Positions 9,501 to 19,538 of a stretch of DNA of 64,000 bases are shown one piece after another. The notes under the pieces are model-generated. The model did no database searches, was not told the origin of the DNA, and saw only the letters and a program-made list of their open reading frames with translations. Numbering within the stretch: position 1 is the stretch's first letter; each line of letters starts with the position of its first letter. Source of the stretch: Crossaster papposus (Eukaryota; Echinodermata; Asteroidea; Velatida; Solasteridae); contig JBAIAA010000814.1 of the NCBI GenBank assembly GCA_037893245.1, forward strand, positions 124,001-188,000, in the 5' to 3' direction. A program made the position numbers and the translations under genes.

Positions 9501-12389
9501 AGAAAATGACGAACAGAATCAAAGGTCAAACCTTGTTTCGCTTGACCTCATGCGGAAAATATTTGCATTTTGATTATTTATTTGTAACCTCTTGCTATAA
9601 TTAAGAATTTTAATTTTTAACCTTGCGACGTGCAGCCATTTTGGTTTTACACGAACGCGCGTCCGTACTTTATTTCACAGTCGGTTGTATTTCGTGTGTA
9701 ACCCCCATGCTGTTCGGTTTTATGGCTTTATGTCAACACAGTACTTTTCCATAGTGTCTGAATATATTCAATCACAGCTGGTGTTGTTGAATGGGCAAGG
9801 CAACAATAGCATGATTAATTGCTTGGGTACATGTAGGTCTGGTAAACCCAGACTTGAATAGCCCCTTTATGTACACAAAGTAATGAGATACTCGTGGGGC
9901 AGCACTTTCCTTTGCAAAAAGCTGTGTCACCGGTTCAACCAGGGTTCAAGCGGCACTTACCATGCTATTCGGCACGCTTTGAACTAGGAATACATGTAAT
10001 ATGAGGTTTTTTTACAAATGATGGAAAATCATACGGCGAAGTGACTTCGAAAAAAAGTGCGGTGGCACGTCGCAGGGTTCTAAATTAGGGGGAAAAAATT
10101 TAAAATCCTGGCATTCCTAACTGGAGATATAGATGTCCTAAGTTGTCCAGAGTGAAAAAACCTAAAGGTCAAAAGTTCAATGACCTGTAACTCACAAACC
10201 GCGTAATACCAAAAAAACTCAAAATTGAGGTTTTTTGTTTTTTTTGTTTTCCAATAATGGCCGACCAATTCCAGCAAATGTTAAAAAATCTATGCGAGTT
10301 TGACACGGAATGACCTTTTTTGCTTTAGTGTGTTCTTAAATCGTGTTTAACAGACTTGTTAATTAATGGTATAAAACAACAATATTACCTTTTTGCTACT
10401 GAAGAAGAGAAATATTGTGACATAAATAGTACTCATCATTACTCCAACACTGCTGACTATCAGCAGAACACTGTCAGCTCTGAGCATTGCATAGGCTAGG
10501 CCGGCTGTGTTACTGGGGGGAAAAATTGTCATTTAAAGGTAAGATATATGTGACCGGCTCTACAAAAAGGTGTCTCAAGTCGCGCTATGCACTATCATGT
10601 AATGGCCCGCTCAACGTTGAGAGGGTAAACATTTCATCAAAATGTGATTTTTATTTGTTGTCATGAATGAAATTTTTAATACCTACAGTTTAAGGTTTCA
10701 TTAAAAGAAATGTTGATTCTGATGAATAAAGTAGAAAAAAACGACAATTTTGTGTGCATCGTTCTGTTGTACTACAATAGAGCCAGCTATTTCAAAGGCC
10801 TGTTTTCTCAGTTGTGTAATTTGAACTCCGAGAAAGTAATCAATATGTAAACACTTCGTGTTAGTCTATTATATACTAAATTAAAACACGTTGTGGGCTT
10901 TCTAACCATGTAAATAACTCAATTTTTTCGCGACATAAGACACCTTTTTGTAGAGCAGGTCACATACACATGTAACATTTGCAAAAAAAAATAAAAAAAA
11001 AATACTGAATTATTATAAATTACTTGACTGTAAGTGAATAACAGTCACAAGTACCGTGTGAAATCACAGCATCTTGGTGTGATGTGGGTTTTTAATAAAA
11101 GTGAAATTTTGTATCTATTTCCAACAATTGCCGGCTGGCAATCATTGGGAAAACCCATTTTCAAACACTGCCCCCAATTTAGTATATTTTGTTAGTTCAC
11201 ATTTTATTTGCGATTCGGTTAAATATCTGTGAATGGGTGCAACTAACCAACTAGTCTGGTTTCCCGACTCGATAATTTTCCTGTATAGTGTTTCTTCTTT
11301 ACAAATTTTCTTATGCAAGTTTAGGCCACATACCCCAACAAGTTGGTGAATGTCCTTTTTTCCTAAAATCTTGTGGTGGGTGATGGTCATTTTTTCCCCT
11401 TAAATGTAAATATTTAAAGGAATTGCAACAACTTAAATTGTTCATGATCCTGCTCAACCAGAGTATGTAATTTTACCTGATAAAAGCAGCTAAAAAAGGC
11501 AGGAAAGGCACAGAATGAGTGGTTCCTTTACGGACGATATCAACAAAAACTGGTCTGTTGAAAAGAAAACACACAAAAAAAGACGAAAACAATTATTAGT
11601 TTTCCTCAATAACTAAATGAAATCAAAATTACCATCAAATATCTTTCTTTTATATTAGGCTAATTTAACAAATTCTACAAAATAAGCTAGGCCCACATCA
11701 TTCATGACCATGTCAACAAACAACACGCCATTATTGTACAAAAACTCATTTTATTAACAAAATTGGAAATGTTTCTCAATAGTCCCATATTCATGTCTTT
11801 TAAACATTTTGTCAATGACCTTCATTGAGAACAAAATTGAGATTTGTTTTAAATGATGAAAAATTCAAAGCGGTGGGATGCAACATTCTTTTCGAAATTT
11901 ATAATTTCAGTGAAAATTGTTGTGCAAATGTTATGGCGAGTTATCACAGTCTCACCTAGTTGCGATAATCGTAACCCACCATCCTCCCGACGGTCGAAGG
12001 GAGGATGGTGGGTTACGATTATCGCAACTAAGTCTCACCATGGAGGTTTTCTACCTCCATGGTCTGACCAGGCGGCCGAATGATTCCCATAAAAAAGACC
12101 ATCCTTTTGTCCCTGCATGACGTCCTTGTTGAACTTAAGTTGAACCATAGAGCTATAATGGTTGAACCATAGACATGGAGTTTTTTTCTTTTTCTCCATG
12201 ATTGATATGGTTGAACTCGACAGACCCGTGCCGTGCCTACCGTCATACCGCCACGGTACCGTCACACATTCACGGGTCTAAACTCACTATTTTTAGTGGT
12301 TATTATAAAATAGTCACTTACATAGCCCCTCCATTGCTTGCAATTGTTACGCCGATACAAAGTCTGGAGAGTAAGAGCAACCAGTCCAT
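6446..12389 (-). CDS. SWEET1: SWEET1-like sugar transporter, complete 6-exon gene
   Basis: SWEETs are seven-helix membrane uniporters, built from two MtN3 repeats (3+1+3 helices), that move sugars down their gradient at the plasma or Golgi membrane. Minus-strand exons are 12389-12322, 11554-11477, 10512-10389, 9471-9310, 8053-7934 and 6538-6446. Joined, they make 645 bp and 214 aa, the usual size for an animal SWEET. The start MDWLLLL is typical, and an in-frame stop lies 27 bp upstream. Visible motifs are FVDIVRKGTTHSVPFLPFL (loop and helix 2), TAGLAYAMLRAD, TIIREPSVVELQLGLL-type sequence leading into repeat 2, SVLWVLYGIAVDN and a C-terminal SVQFYLLWSYPSKG. All intron ends are GT-AG and every phase matches. 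Introns are full of MITEs. Divergent from POLR2M, 679 bp away. The sugar specificity cannot be read from sequence. Confidence 0.93.
7579..7618 (+). repeat. 12-bp microsatellite (ATAAGCATATG)
   Basis: The unit ATGATAAGCAT is repeated about three and a half times in the last SWEET intron, directly after a C homopolymer. Nearby, about 7745-7815 holds a looser repeat of CGGTCACAAGA. Confidence 0.8.
7934..8053 (-). CDS. SWEET1: SWEET exon 5
   Basis: Residues 145-184, 40 whole codons. Covers GNIIKNQSSDCLSLSMA and helix 6 VTSVLWVLYGIAVDN, the second-repeat LLWLLYG signature. The donor is TCA|GTGAGT. Confidence 0.93.
8718..9025 (+). mobile_element. tRNA-derived SINE family S, copy 1
   Basis: The head GTGGCCGAGCAGTTAAGA is an A-box-like tRNA segment (Ser/Leu-like start) and GTGGGTTCGAATCTC is a B box. 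The middle contains TTCGGATGGGACGTAAAGCC and GCACGTAAAAGAACCCA, a conserved central domain typical of invertebrate and deuterostome SINEs. Further copies are at 18705-19014 (minus) and 30964-31281 (plus). Lies in SWEET intron 4 (between exons 4 and 5). Confidence 0.85.
9051..9296. mobile_element. Hairpin MITE family I, copy 1
   Basis: Begins GGGGCCAATTTCATAGAGC and ends CTCTATGAAATTGGCC. The arms carry GCTAAGCA..TTTGCTTAGCA, and the centre has GATCACGTGAAAATTTG and TTGATTGATAATCAGC. The right end lies 14 bp from the donor of SWEET exon 4. Other copies are at 14953-15177 and 48014-48264. Confidence 0.85.
9310..9471 (-). CDS. SWEET1: SWEET exon 4
   Basis: Residues 91-144, 54 whole codons. Covers linker helix 4 and helix 5; MNIAPIADI corresponds to the second-repeat MYASPL-type motif. 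The acceptor is TTATTAAG and the donor ATT|GTGAGT. Confidence 0.93.
10389..10512 (-). CDS. SWEET1: SWEET exon 3
   Basis: Residues 49-90. Contains AYAMLRADSVLLIVSSVGV, which ends helix 2 and forms helix 3 of the first MtN3 repeat, and a second hydrophobic run ending FFSSKK. Ends in phase 0 at AAG|GTAATA. Confidence 0.93.
10546..10974. mobile_element. TIR element in SWEET intron 2
   Basis: Left end TGTGACCGGCTCTACAAAAA, followed by GGTGTCTCAAGTCGCG; right end CGCGACATAAGACACC then TTTTTGTAGAGCAGGTCACA. The inverted repeats are about 40 bp. Related ends (GCAAAAATGAGTCTG / GCAGAGCGGGTCACAT) bound 29522-29938. Confidence 0.8.
11477..11554 (-). CDS. SWEET1: SWEET exon 2
   Basis: The acceptor TTTTCAACAG and donor CAG|GTAAAA give residues 23-48, including IPVFVDIVRKGTTHS. 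This contains the conserved helix-1/helix-2 loop and the PFLPFL start of helix 2. Confidence 0.92.
11949..12035. repeat. Perfect hairpin in SWEET intron 1
   Basis: GTTGCGATAATCGTAACCCA at about 11959 is exactly mirrored at about 12012-12031, with arms of about 30 bp closing on CGACGGTCG. A second short palindrome (CATGGAGG..CCTCCATG) follows at about 12038-12062. Confidence 0.85.
12322..12389 (-). CDS. SWEET1: SWEET exon 1 (start codon, helix 1)
   Basis: Encodes residues 1-22 plus two bases of codon 23. The donor is AT|GTAAGT. The hydrophobic run LLLLSRLCIGVTIAS forms most of helix 1. Confidence 0.9.
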
Positions 12390-13068
12390 GTTTTTCTCTA
12401 AACTGTCGCGACTTTAAAAAAAACACACAGGTTTTACAAAATAAAAACAGAAATGTGATTGCATTGCATAATGTTGTTTGTTGACTGTTGTGCAATGTGT
12501 CTAGCGCCCTCAATAGTTTGAGTTCGGAAAAGATGAACCTCTGTTGTTTCAATGACATTATCGCGCACACACCGAAGTTTTACAATCAGGCTGAGTGATA
12601 AATGCCGAAAAAAGCAAGAAAAACGACGTTTGTTTTCATCCGGCGTTGGGCTGTTTTTTGTTGTTGTATTTTCTTAGTCCAACCACCTCCATGGTATTTT
12701 TTTTCGCGATCGCCTTCCGCCGATCGTGAATTCCTTTTAGAAAATTATTATTTTCGGAACGGCATGATCATCATGATGATGGGATTGATTACCAAATGGC
12801 AAATAAAAATCAATGTTTACTTTCAAATTATACTAGTCAAGAGATTTGGTCAAAAAAAGTTAAGAGGGCTTTATAATAATATTTTGATCTTAACAATAAC
12901 AAGATCTTCAGAGATAACTCGGTAGTAATTTAATTTTTTCAATATCTGCAAATGGTGTGGCTTGATACGGGAACTCCTTAAAATTGTACCTATTTTATTT
13001 GAATGTAAAACATTGTTTAATTGTGTTCAACTTTAGTTTCAGATAGTTTGACTGAGTTTGACTGAACC
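12390..13068. promoter_or_regulatory. Divergent SWEET / POLR2M intergenic region
   Basis: 679 bp separate the two start codons, which are transcribed away from each other. It should hold both 5' UTRs and a shared or back-to-back promoter. I see no convincing TATA box. A GC-richer patch with CGATCGCC..CCGATCG lies near 12706-12726. The promoter role is inferred from gene arrangement only. Confidence 0.5.
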
Positions 13069-13166
13069 ATGGATCGCCAGGGGTACATGGAAAAACTGGA
13101 GACCAAAACAAAACCAGAGCTGATGGATCTGCTGGCAAGACAAGAAAAACTGCTGCTGGCCAATAA
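13069..13166 (+). CDS. POLR2M: POLR2M exon 1
   Basis: Residues 1-32 plus two bases. Contains MDRQGYMEKLETKTKPELMD and most of the RQEKLL helix. Donor AA|GTGAGC; reading through the donor gives an immediate in-frame stop (AAG TGA). Confidence 0.88.
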
Positions 13167-16100
13167 GTGAGCAACCAAATTTCAAACGAGAAAAAAAACT
13201 CAGTAGAGCGCAAACCTCTGCCCCAAACGGAAATAGAAAACACGTTTTTTTTAACCAGTTCACGCCGGTGTAAGATGATTTTGACATTGACTGGACCCAG
13301 GCACGGGATTGTTTTTCACAACCCTCCATCTGATGAGACGGGTTCAGGCTGGCATCTGTGGGTAGCACACCCTGGCCTCGCTCTTGATGTGTTTATCCAT
13401 CATGTTTTGAATTTCGTAAACAGTTTGCGGGTATTCACGGCATCCGACGCGAACTGGTTAATTAATAAGAACGCCTTTTGATTTTTCTCCGCATCTTTAA
13501 TTAATCAGGAAGAGGCTGAGCACCCTACCGGATAGAGGTCAAAAGGTCACGTTCCTTGCAGACAAGCTCCGAAAGCTCATCGCCAAACACGAGGCCATGG
13601 TGACCGACGATGCCGCGGACCTCCTTGAGAAAATGGACATCGGTACCCTGCAGGGCATGCTCGAAGCCCCCCTGAATGTCTTCCTGAAGATGGGAAAGAC
13701 ACCGTTTCAGCCTTTCAAGACTCTCCACACAGACAGAATACCTGAGAGTTGGGAGCGTCCCATAGCCCCACCCTCCAGGGATGTTACCACTCCGATGAAA
13801 GGGATGGAGGACAGGCCGCTGAAACTGTCGTCTGTGGTCATTTCACCACTCAGGAACCCTGGGATTCGGGTCTTAGATGTCAAGGAAGCCGCTGAGCTGT
13901 TGGAGAAACAGAGGAGTAAAGTGCAGGTGCATAACCTATTAGCATCTCTACTTTATTGTATTACACTGTTTGATACAATAGTCACTGAAAAATCAAGAGT
14001 GTAGGGCCAAATGTGACCCAGCACGAGTAAATGAGACACTTTGAGGCAAAAATAAAAATTGAGATTTTGATTTCATCATTTAAAGCTTGTTTAGCTTTAA
14101 ATGATGAAATCAAAATCTCAATTTTTATTTTTGCCTCAAAGCGTCTCATTTACTCGTGCTGGGTCACAAATGGTTCTTGTTCAAAGGATACGACCACTTG
14201 TTTTCCATAAGGCTTGACCCATAGACTTTATTGCAGAATTATATATTTAGATTATATAGCATCGCGTCATGGTAATAATTGGACTCCACCCCTAAAGACT
14301 GCAAAAAATATAAGTGCAGCTGTAAAACAAACAATTAGTCAATCTTTTGAGAACAAATATACATGTATATAAAAAAACAAACCTTTTTGTATTGTGGCAG
14401 CAAAAAAGAACCAAATATATATATTTTGTTAATTAGCCTTGGGCATATAATCTAGGTGCTACAAGCAGTAATCGGCAGGGTGATTCCATATTATTGTGTG
14501 GAATTTACCAAGTCCCTATCTAAAATTTATCCCATTTTGAGTTTGAACTTTTAATTGTCATAAACCATCTCATCAGAGTTGTAATTGAGTCAATGATGAG
14601 TCACAAGTATCAAAAGTCATGCCGAGTCAATTGTCACATGTTCCTTGTAAAAAGACTGATCCATTAAACTTATACAACATTTGCTTTTTCTGAAATTTTC
14701 ATAAGTATGGATGAATAGCTTTAACCAGTTTGCGCCGGGATTATTTTAACATCACCGAGCCGAGGCGCAGGATTAATTTTAACGAAACTTGATTCGAGGC
14801 GTTACGGCCGATGGTACCGGGAAGCACACCCACACATTTCCGACCTTGTTCGCTGCTGACATGCATTTCCGGCCTTGCTCGTGACGTGGTTCATGCGTCA
14901 TCCGTTTTGAAATTGGGGAAAACTTTGTGTATATACGTCCTCCGGCGCGAACAGGGACCAATTTCATAGATTTGCTTAGTATGAAAATTTGTCCTTGGCA
15001 AAAACAAGGTTGCAGACCAAATTTGTACGTGATCTTTATTGTTTTGATTGATAATCAGCTTTTTTTTGCTTGTCATGAAAAACACGTAGAATTGTGGCTG
15101 GTAACCTGTTTTAATGAGCAAGATTTTGTTGTGCTAAGCAAATTTTTGTGCTTAGCAGTTCTATGAAATTGGCCCCTGGTTAATAGATGTTCATTGAGTT
15201 TGGAAAAACCAAGAGAAAAGAATGCTGTTCTTGTAGTCTGGTTGCCTGACCCAACTTCACACAATATTCTGTCAGAGAATTGTGTGGTCAGGGAACCAGG
15301 GGTGCGTTCCACTTACGCGAACTGTTTGCGCGAACGTTCGCCAACGTTTTGAGTTGGCGTTAGTTGAAGTGGAACGATATTTTAAAAACTATGTTTTCAA
15401 AATGGCGGCGCCCAGTGAAAGTGAGATCGTTTGGTTCGCTGCTTTTTGTCCAACTCATTATTTTTCTTTAAAAGATCCTTGTAACTGCTCAAAACAATCC
15501 ACCGTTTATAACGAAAAGTATAAAACGTAAATAAAAACCGTGAAAAGAACCCTGCCGTCTGCTAACCGCTTCGCCATCATTAAAATACGTCACTGGCCAA
15601 CAGCGAACAGCTCGGAATGTCGTTCGCTGTTTTCGCTAACGTTTGCCAACATAATTGGCGAACATTGCGTTCCACTCACACGAACAACGCTAACGTTGGC
15701 CAACGTTGGCAACGTTCGCGTAAGTGGAACGCACCCCAGGCTAGTGGCTTGTACCCATTCAGGGATGCATCATCCATGGGAAACAAAATATGGACCTGGT
15801 AAATTGAGGGCAGTATTTGTCTTGATTTGTCTGTCATTTTGTCTATCAGGCTTTACAAGCACAGCAAGCAGCGGAGAGATTGTCAGAGAGGCTTCACATA
15901 CAGATGGGCACCTACAAACCGGACACCCCAGGCAGGTATGCCCATATTATTAGGAAGACACTCAAATTGCAGAATTACAGGTTGTTATAACCAAATCAGA
16001 AACATCTACCACAACACTGTGTACAAGCTCCAGTGGAAAATGTATTATTAACCATAACCTTCAAAATCCTTTAAAATCTATCCATCCACCCCCCTCCCCT

Positions 16101-18001
16101 TCATTTGGGGGACTTGGTCCTGCAGGTCGGGCTTGACTACATTTTGATGGAGCTTGGCTGGGAGCGATAATTTTTTTCTGCAGGTAGGTTGGTACATTAG
16201 CCAATCAGAACACAGATGATGTTGACGTCATCGATGATGTTAGAGTTGTCTGGGACAAATTAACCCTAACCCTAACCATAGAGAAAATTCCTTTCTCTAT
16301 GCCCTAACCCCTAACCCTAGTCAGATCCCAGACAACTCTAACAACATCGATGACGTCAACATCATCTGTGTTCTGATTGGCTAATAAATGTACACTATGT
16401 ACCAACCTACCTGCAGATAAAATTATCGCTGGCTGGGAGGCCATCAATTCTTTTTGTTCATTGCGTTATGGGGACAATCCGTAGGGTTTGTGTGCTAAGG
16501 GAAATCTCTCTAAACTCAAACTCAGAACACTCTAAAATGTTCAACATCACCCTAATTTGTCTTCTAATCTTCTACATTTTCTTTCATTACACCCTTTGAA
16601 CCCAATTTCACCTACCCCTTTACTGAAGACCCAACGCACTATGGGGACCCGAAAATGTCCTCACTACTAGGTCTGTTTTTTTCCAAACAAAAGAGCCTGT
16701 CCCCACAACTAGGTGTAGGCTAGAACTAAAGCACTACTAGGGAATCGGATTGATTTTGTTCTCGTCATGGACTACATTTAGGCATGTAATGTTGGCGTAA
16801 CCCTACCGACCCTGGGAAGAAAAAAATGTTCAAGGGACGAAATTTAATGATTAAAATCTATATAAATCTAGTTATAAATACGTTTGAAACCATTTCTGAC
16901 CGTTTCTCATTGTTGTGTGTGTGGATTGTGTATATATTGACACGCTAGTGTATATCACTACCGGCTTAAATAATTAGAAAACATCATTTTCATTGCTGAG
17001 AGGAAAAAAAATAAATAAAAAAATCTCTACCTACCTACCCTATTTTTTTGGGCCCGTTACGCCAACATAACATTTTTTTTTATGCCTTACTGATGTTGTC
17101 GTACAAGCCATGTCTAACGAGTCCATTAAAATCAGCCAGCAATTCAGTGGTGGTTTCGTGTCATGTATAAGAAGCAGAGTAAATGATTGATTTGGAACAA
17201 AATAAACTAGGGAAGTTTAATAGGGTCAACACAGCGCATCAGGTAAAACAAAGTCTGGTGCACTTTGATGCATTTAGCTATAAACACCAGATTCTATGGG
17301 TGCCCGCCATATCTCAAGTAGGCTAATTGAGTGCTGTCTAAGGCTGTGTCCGAAACGAGTGTCTAGAGCTACGGTCTACAGCTAAGGCAAATGGATTCAG
17401 ACGTGGCTATGGTAGAGCCTACGGCTAGTTATTGCGCCCCCAAGCGATGCTTGAATTATTGTTTGTGAAATTACGACGTAAGAATTTACAACAATTATCG
17501 TCTGCTAGATGTTATGCAATGTTTGTTTACAGCCGGTCGGAATACCTGATGATGTTGACGTATTTGTCGATCTGTTAGTTTCAATTCAATATCATTGCAA
17601 AATAAACGAAAATTTGCTACAAAATTAACGTTAGTGCTGCCGCCTTTTTGTTTTGCCTGAGCTAGACAACTTCTGTTACGGCTAGATTTTTGTGACGTTG
17701 TAGCTCTAGACGGCATTTCGGACAGCGCTACAAAATGGCCGCCATAGACAATAGACCTAGCCGTAGCTCTAGACACCCGTTTCGGACACGGCCTAAGGCT
17801 CCCTTTATTTACTCAAAAAAAATATGGCATTTTGTGATTGAGAGGATGGATTTTCCTCTTTTTTTGTGTGTGCTTTTTAGGTACAGGGATTGCAGTAGTG
17901 GCAGCAGTGACGAGGATGAGGAAGACGACGACGACGATGATGATGACAGTGATGACGATACAGAAATTCCACAACAAAAACAGCATGTTCCTAATAGATA
18001 A
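13069..18001 (+). CDS. POLR2M: POLR2M/Gdown1-like RNA polymerase II subunit, complete 4-exon gene
   Basis: Gdown1 (GRINL1A, POLR2M) is a substoichiometric subunit of RNA polymerase II that blocks TFIIF and makes initiation Mediator-dependent. Exons are 13069-13166, 13509-13926, 15850-15935 and 17881-18001; joined they are 723 bp and 240 aa with every phase matching. The family hallmark LLARQEKLLLANKKRLSTLP, then DRGQKV, crosses the first intron. A mid-region (residues about 50-172) carries TPFQPFKTL and ISPLRNPGIRVLDVKEA. Exon 3 encodes the LQAQQAAERLSERL helix, and residues about 206-226 are an almost pure Asp/Glu/Ser tail. The start has a strong context (GAACCATGG). The vertebrate protein is longer (about 368 aa). 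AATAAA lies 71 bp after the stop. Assignment rests on remembered family motifs. Confidence 0.85.
13251..13461 (-). mobile_element. Diverged MITE family B copy in POLR2M intron 1
   Basis: TTAACCAGTTCACGCCGG at the left and GACGCGAACTGGTTAA at the right keep the family B ends and the TTAA pair. The interior is very different from the other copies (only GGTTCAGGCTGGCA, GGGTAGCACACCC and GTGTTTATCCATCATG align loosely). Oriented opposite to copy 1. Confidence 0.75.
13509..13926 (+). CDS. POLR2M: POLR2M exon 2 (main exon)
   Basis: 418 bp, residues 33-172. Clearly GC-richer than its surroundings. The acceptor is TTAATCAG and the donor CAG|GTGCAT. Encodes the LPDRGQKV motif and the central acidic/helical region (DDAADLLEKMDIGTLQGML). 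Confidence 0.9.
14012..14168. repeat. Hairpin MITE family A, copy 2
   Basis: The cleanest copy: TGTGACCCAGCACGAGTAAA at the left and GTGCTGGGTCACA at the right, arms almost perfectly complementary across about 75 bp. Sits 86 bp after the POLR2M exon 2 donor. Confidence 0.9.
14721..15183 (-). mobile_element. MITE family B copy 2, interrupted by a family I element
   Basis: Starts TTAACCAGTTTGCGCCGG at 14721. Its other end is split: GGCGCGAAC stops at about 14952, a complete family I hairpin fills 14953-15177, and TGGTTAA resumes at 15177-15183. Confidence 0.85.
14953..15177. mobile_element. Hairpin MITE family I, copy 2 (nested)
   Basis: GGGACCAATTTCATAG at the left and CTATGAAATTGGCCCC at the right, with the same TTGCTTAGTATGAAAATTTG, CCTTGGCAAAAACAAGG and TTGATTGATAATCAGC core as the 9051 copy. 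It is inserted inside the terminal repeat of a family B MITE. Confidence 0.85.
15300..15740. mobile_element. TIR element J in POLR2M intron 2
   Basis: GGTGCGTTCCACTTACGCGA at the left and its complement (ending GTAAGTGGAACGCACC) at the right. Subterminal repeats of CGTTCGCCAACGTT and CCAACGTTGGC follow. Frames inside are read-throughs of these arms. Confidence 0.85.
15850..15935 (+). CDS. POLR2M: POLR2M exon 3
   Basis: Residues 173-200 plus two bases: ALQAQQAAERLSERLHIQMG, an amphipathic helix, then TYKPDTPG. The acceptor is CTATCAG and the donor CAG|GTATGC. Phase agrees on both sides. Confidence 0.85.
16168..16431. mobile_element. Long hairpin element with telomere-like loop
   Basis: The arm CTGCAGGTAGGTTGGTACAT.. 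GCCAATCAGAACACAGATGA.. TTGACGTCATCGATGATGTT returns as its complement at about 16325-16420. The loop holds AACCCTAACCCTAACC, then GAGAAAATTCCTTTCTC and CCCTAACCCCTAACCC. Lies in POLR2M intron 3. Confidence 0.85.
17338..17796. mobile_element. TIR element in POLR2M intron 3
   Basis: AAGGCTGTGTCCGAAACGAG with TCTAGAGCTACGG at the left; CCGTAGCTCTAGA and CGTTTCGGACACGGCC at the right. The right end is about 85 bp before the acceptor of exon 4. Confidence 0.8.
17881..18001 (+). CDS. POLR2M: POLR2M exon 4 (acidic tail and stop)
   Basis: Residues 201-240. The acceptor TGCTTTTTAG gives RYRDCSSGSSDEDEEDD. A second in-frame AG six bases later would drop two residues. The Asp codons come from a GAC/GAT run that could vary in length. 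Stop TAA at 17999. Confidence 0.85.
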
Positions 18002-18071
18002 AAACACTTGCAGAACTTTGGAAAGAATGATATCCATGCAGACGCCAATTCAGTGATTGTGTACAAAGTCT

Positions 18072-18077
18072 AATAAA
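18072..18077 (+). terminator. Polyadenylation signal of POLR2M
   Basis: AATAAA 71 bp after the stop codon, implying a very short 3' UTR. Confidence 0.6.
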
Positions 18078-18377
18078 ATTTTCAAAGTATTCTATAACCA
18101 GATTAACAATGTGTAAAATCCAGGCGTGACGTATTCCTATTGTTCCTGCACGACATTACTAGCCGGTAATGGCTTGTTAGACAGAAACTCATCATTAACC
18201 AGCACAATAACTCATCGTTGACAACACAATAAATCGTCATTACCAATACAATGATATTAAACACAACAGTACCGTATTACTGTGCCAACCAAATGGAACA
18301 TAATGTGTGTCATAGAATAGATAATGTATATAGTTCACACTGCGGCATTGTGCGGTGCGGTCAATAAGCCACACTGC

Positions 18378-18558
18378 AGGCCCGTACGCACGCACCCCCC
18401 AAAATTACCAAAAGGTCCACAATTTTCAAAGTAAATAATGGTATTTTGATGTAGAAATAACGGTAATGGCACACAAAAATGGACTTGGCTTAGGCAATAA
18501 TGTAAACTAAAAAAATCGCACCCCCCCCCCCCCCCCAAATCCTGCGTACGGGCCTGCG
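18378..18558. mobile_element. Small TIR element with poly-C interior
   Basis: CAGGCCCGTACGCACGC at the left, GCGTACGGGCCTG at the right. A C homopolymer of about 17 lies near the right end. Confidence 0.75.
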
Positions 18559-18660
18559 TGACTGGCAGTGCACTTACATTGTAGCCTCATTGTACTCGGT
18601 CTTTGTTGTTCACATTCCCATTAACAATGGGAGTCTGGATTTTACATAGGCTAATAGCTT

Positions 18661-19037
18661 CGGAACACGCCAATACCAGCGATAATCGGACTCGGCGCTG
18701 CGTGCCTCGCCCGATTATCATGATGATGATGATGATGATCATGCATTTGTAAAGCGCCATCTATCTAGTTGCCTATTCCGAGGCGCTGCCAGGAACACCG
18801 GGGCAAACCCCTATTCTTAGCGAAGAGTGTTACTGGGTTCTTTTACGTGCATTACACAACGCACGGGACCTACAGCTTTACGTCCCATCCGAAGGACGAA
18901 GCAATAGTGGTTTAATTGCCTTGCTTAAGGACACACGTGTCGACACCGGGACTCAAACTCGCGCTCTGCAGAAACAGAAAACCGAGTTCTTAACCGCCCG
19001 ACCACGACACTCCACATGCTGGTATTGGCGTGTTCCT
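18661..19037. mobile_element. TIR element carrying a SINE
   Basis: GGAACACGCCAATACCAGC at the left edge is matched by GCTGGTATTGGCGTGTTCC at the right. The interior is almost entirely the minus-strand SINE S copy at 18705-19014. Confidence 0.75.
18705..19014 (-). mobile_element. tRNA-derived SINE family S, copy 2, with 3' tail
   Basis: On the minus strand: a tRNA-like head (GTCGTGGTCGGGCGGTTAAG), the central domain (CTTCGGATGGGACGTAAAGC, CACGTAAAAGAACCCAG), then GGCGCTTTACAAATGC and an ATC microsatellite tail at about 18718-18738. This is the only copy here with a clear microsatellite tail. Confidence 0.85.
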
Positions 19038-19538
19038 CAGCCATTACCCTTTATTTCTTGGCTACAGATTAATGTATTTTAAACTTTTTTGCATTCATGA
19101 TGATAATAACAATAACCGTGCTTATATAACGCTTTACCCCATTTCAACTTTGACGAGCTGTATCTCAAAATAGCCTGTGCGCCTTATGTCGGGTTTCGTA
19201 AGAGCGGGTCACAAATGGTTCATAAGCCAAGAAACCTAAAATGTCTCCAGCAATTAAAAATTACCATTACCCACATTAACAAGTTTAGATTTTATATTTT
19301 TCAAGGCAACTGACATGTTTTTTCAGTAACTTCACTCTGAAATTGATGTACCGCAATTAGGTACAAAAGGGGAAAAAATTGTTCGTCATTTATGCGTAGT
19401 TAAACTATTGCTGGTAACAGTGGAAGTGGTTGATCATGTAAAACATAGTTGAAGATTATAACAACATTTTCTTTGGTTTACCCGACACATTCAGTGTTGG
19501 TGAAAAAGGGAACATTTGCTTTGCGCAAAAAAAGTGCG

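Noticed and set aside
15282-15953. Plus-strand frames of 82 and 137 codons near POLR2M exon 3
   Set aside because: They run through the arms of TIR element J and into exon 3 in the wrong frame.
16262-16320. Interstitial telomere repeats
   Set aside because: Only two or three CCCTAA units, inside a hairpin loop or at TTAA element ends, so a transposon origin explains them better.
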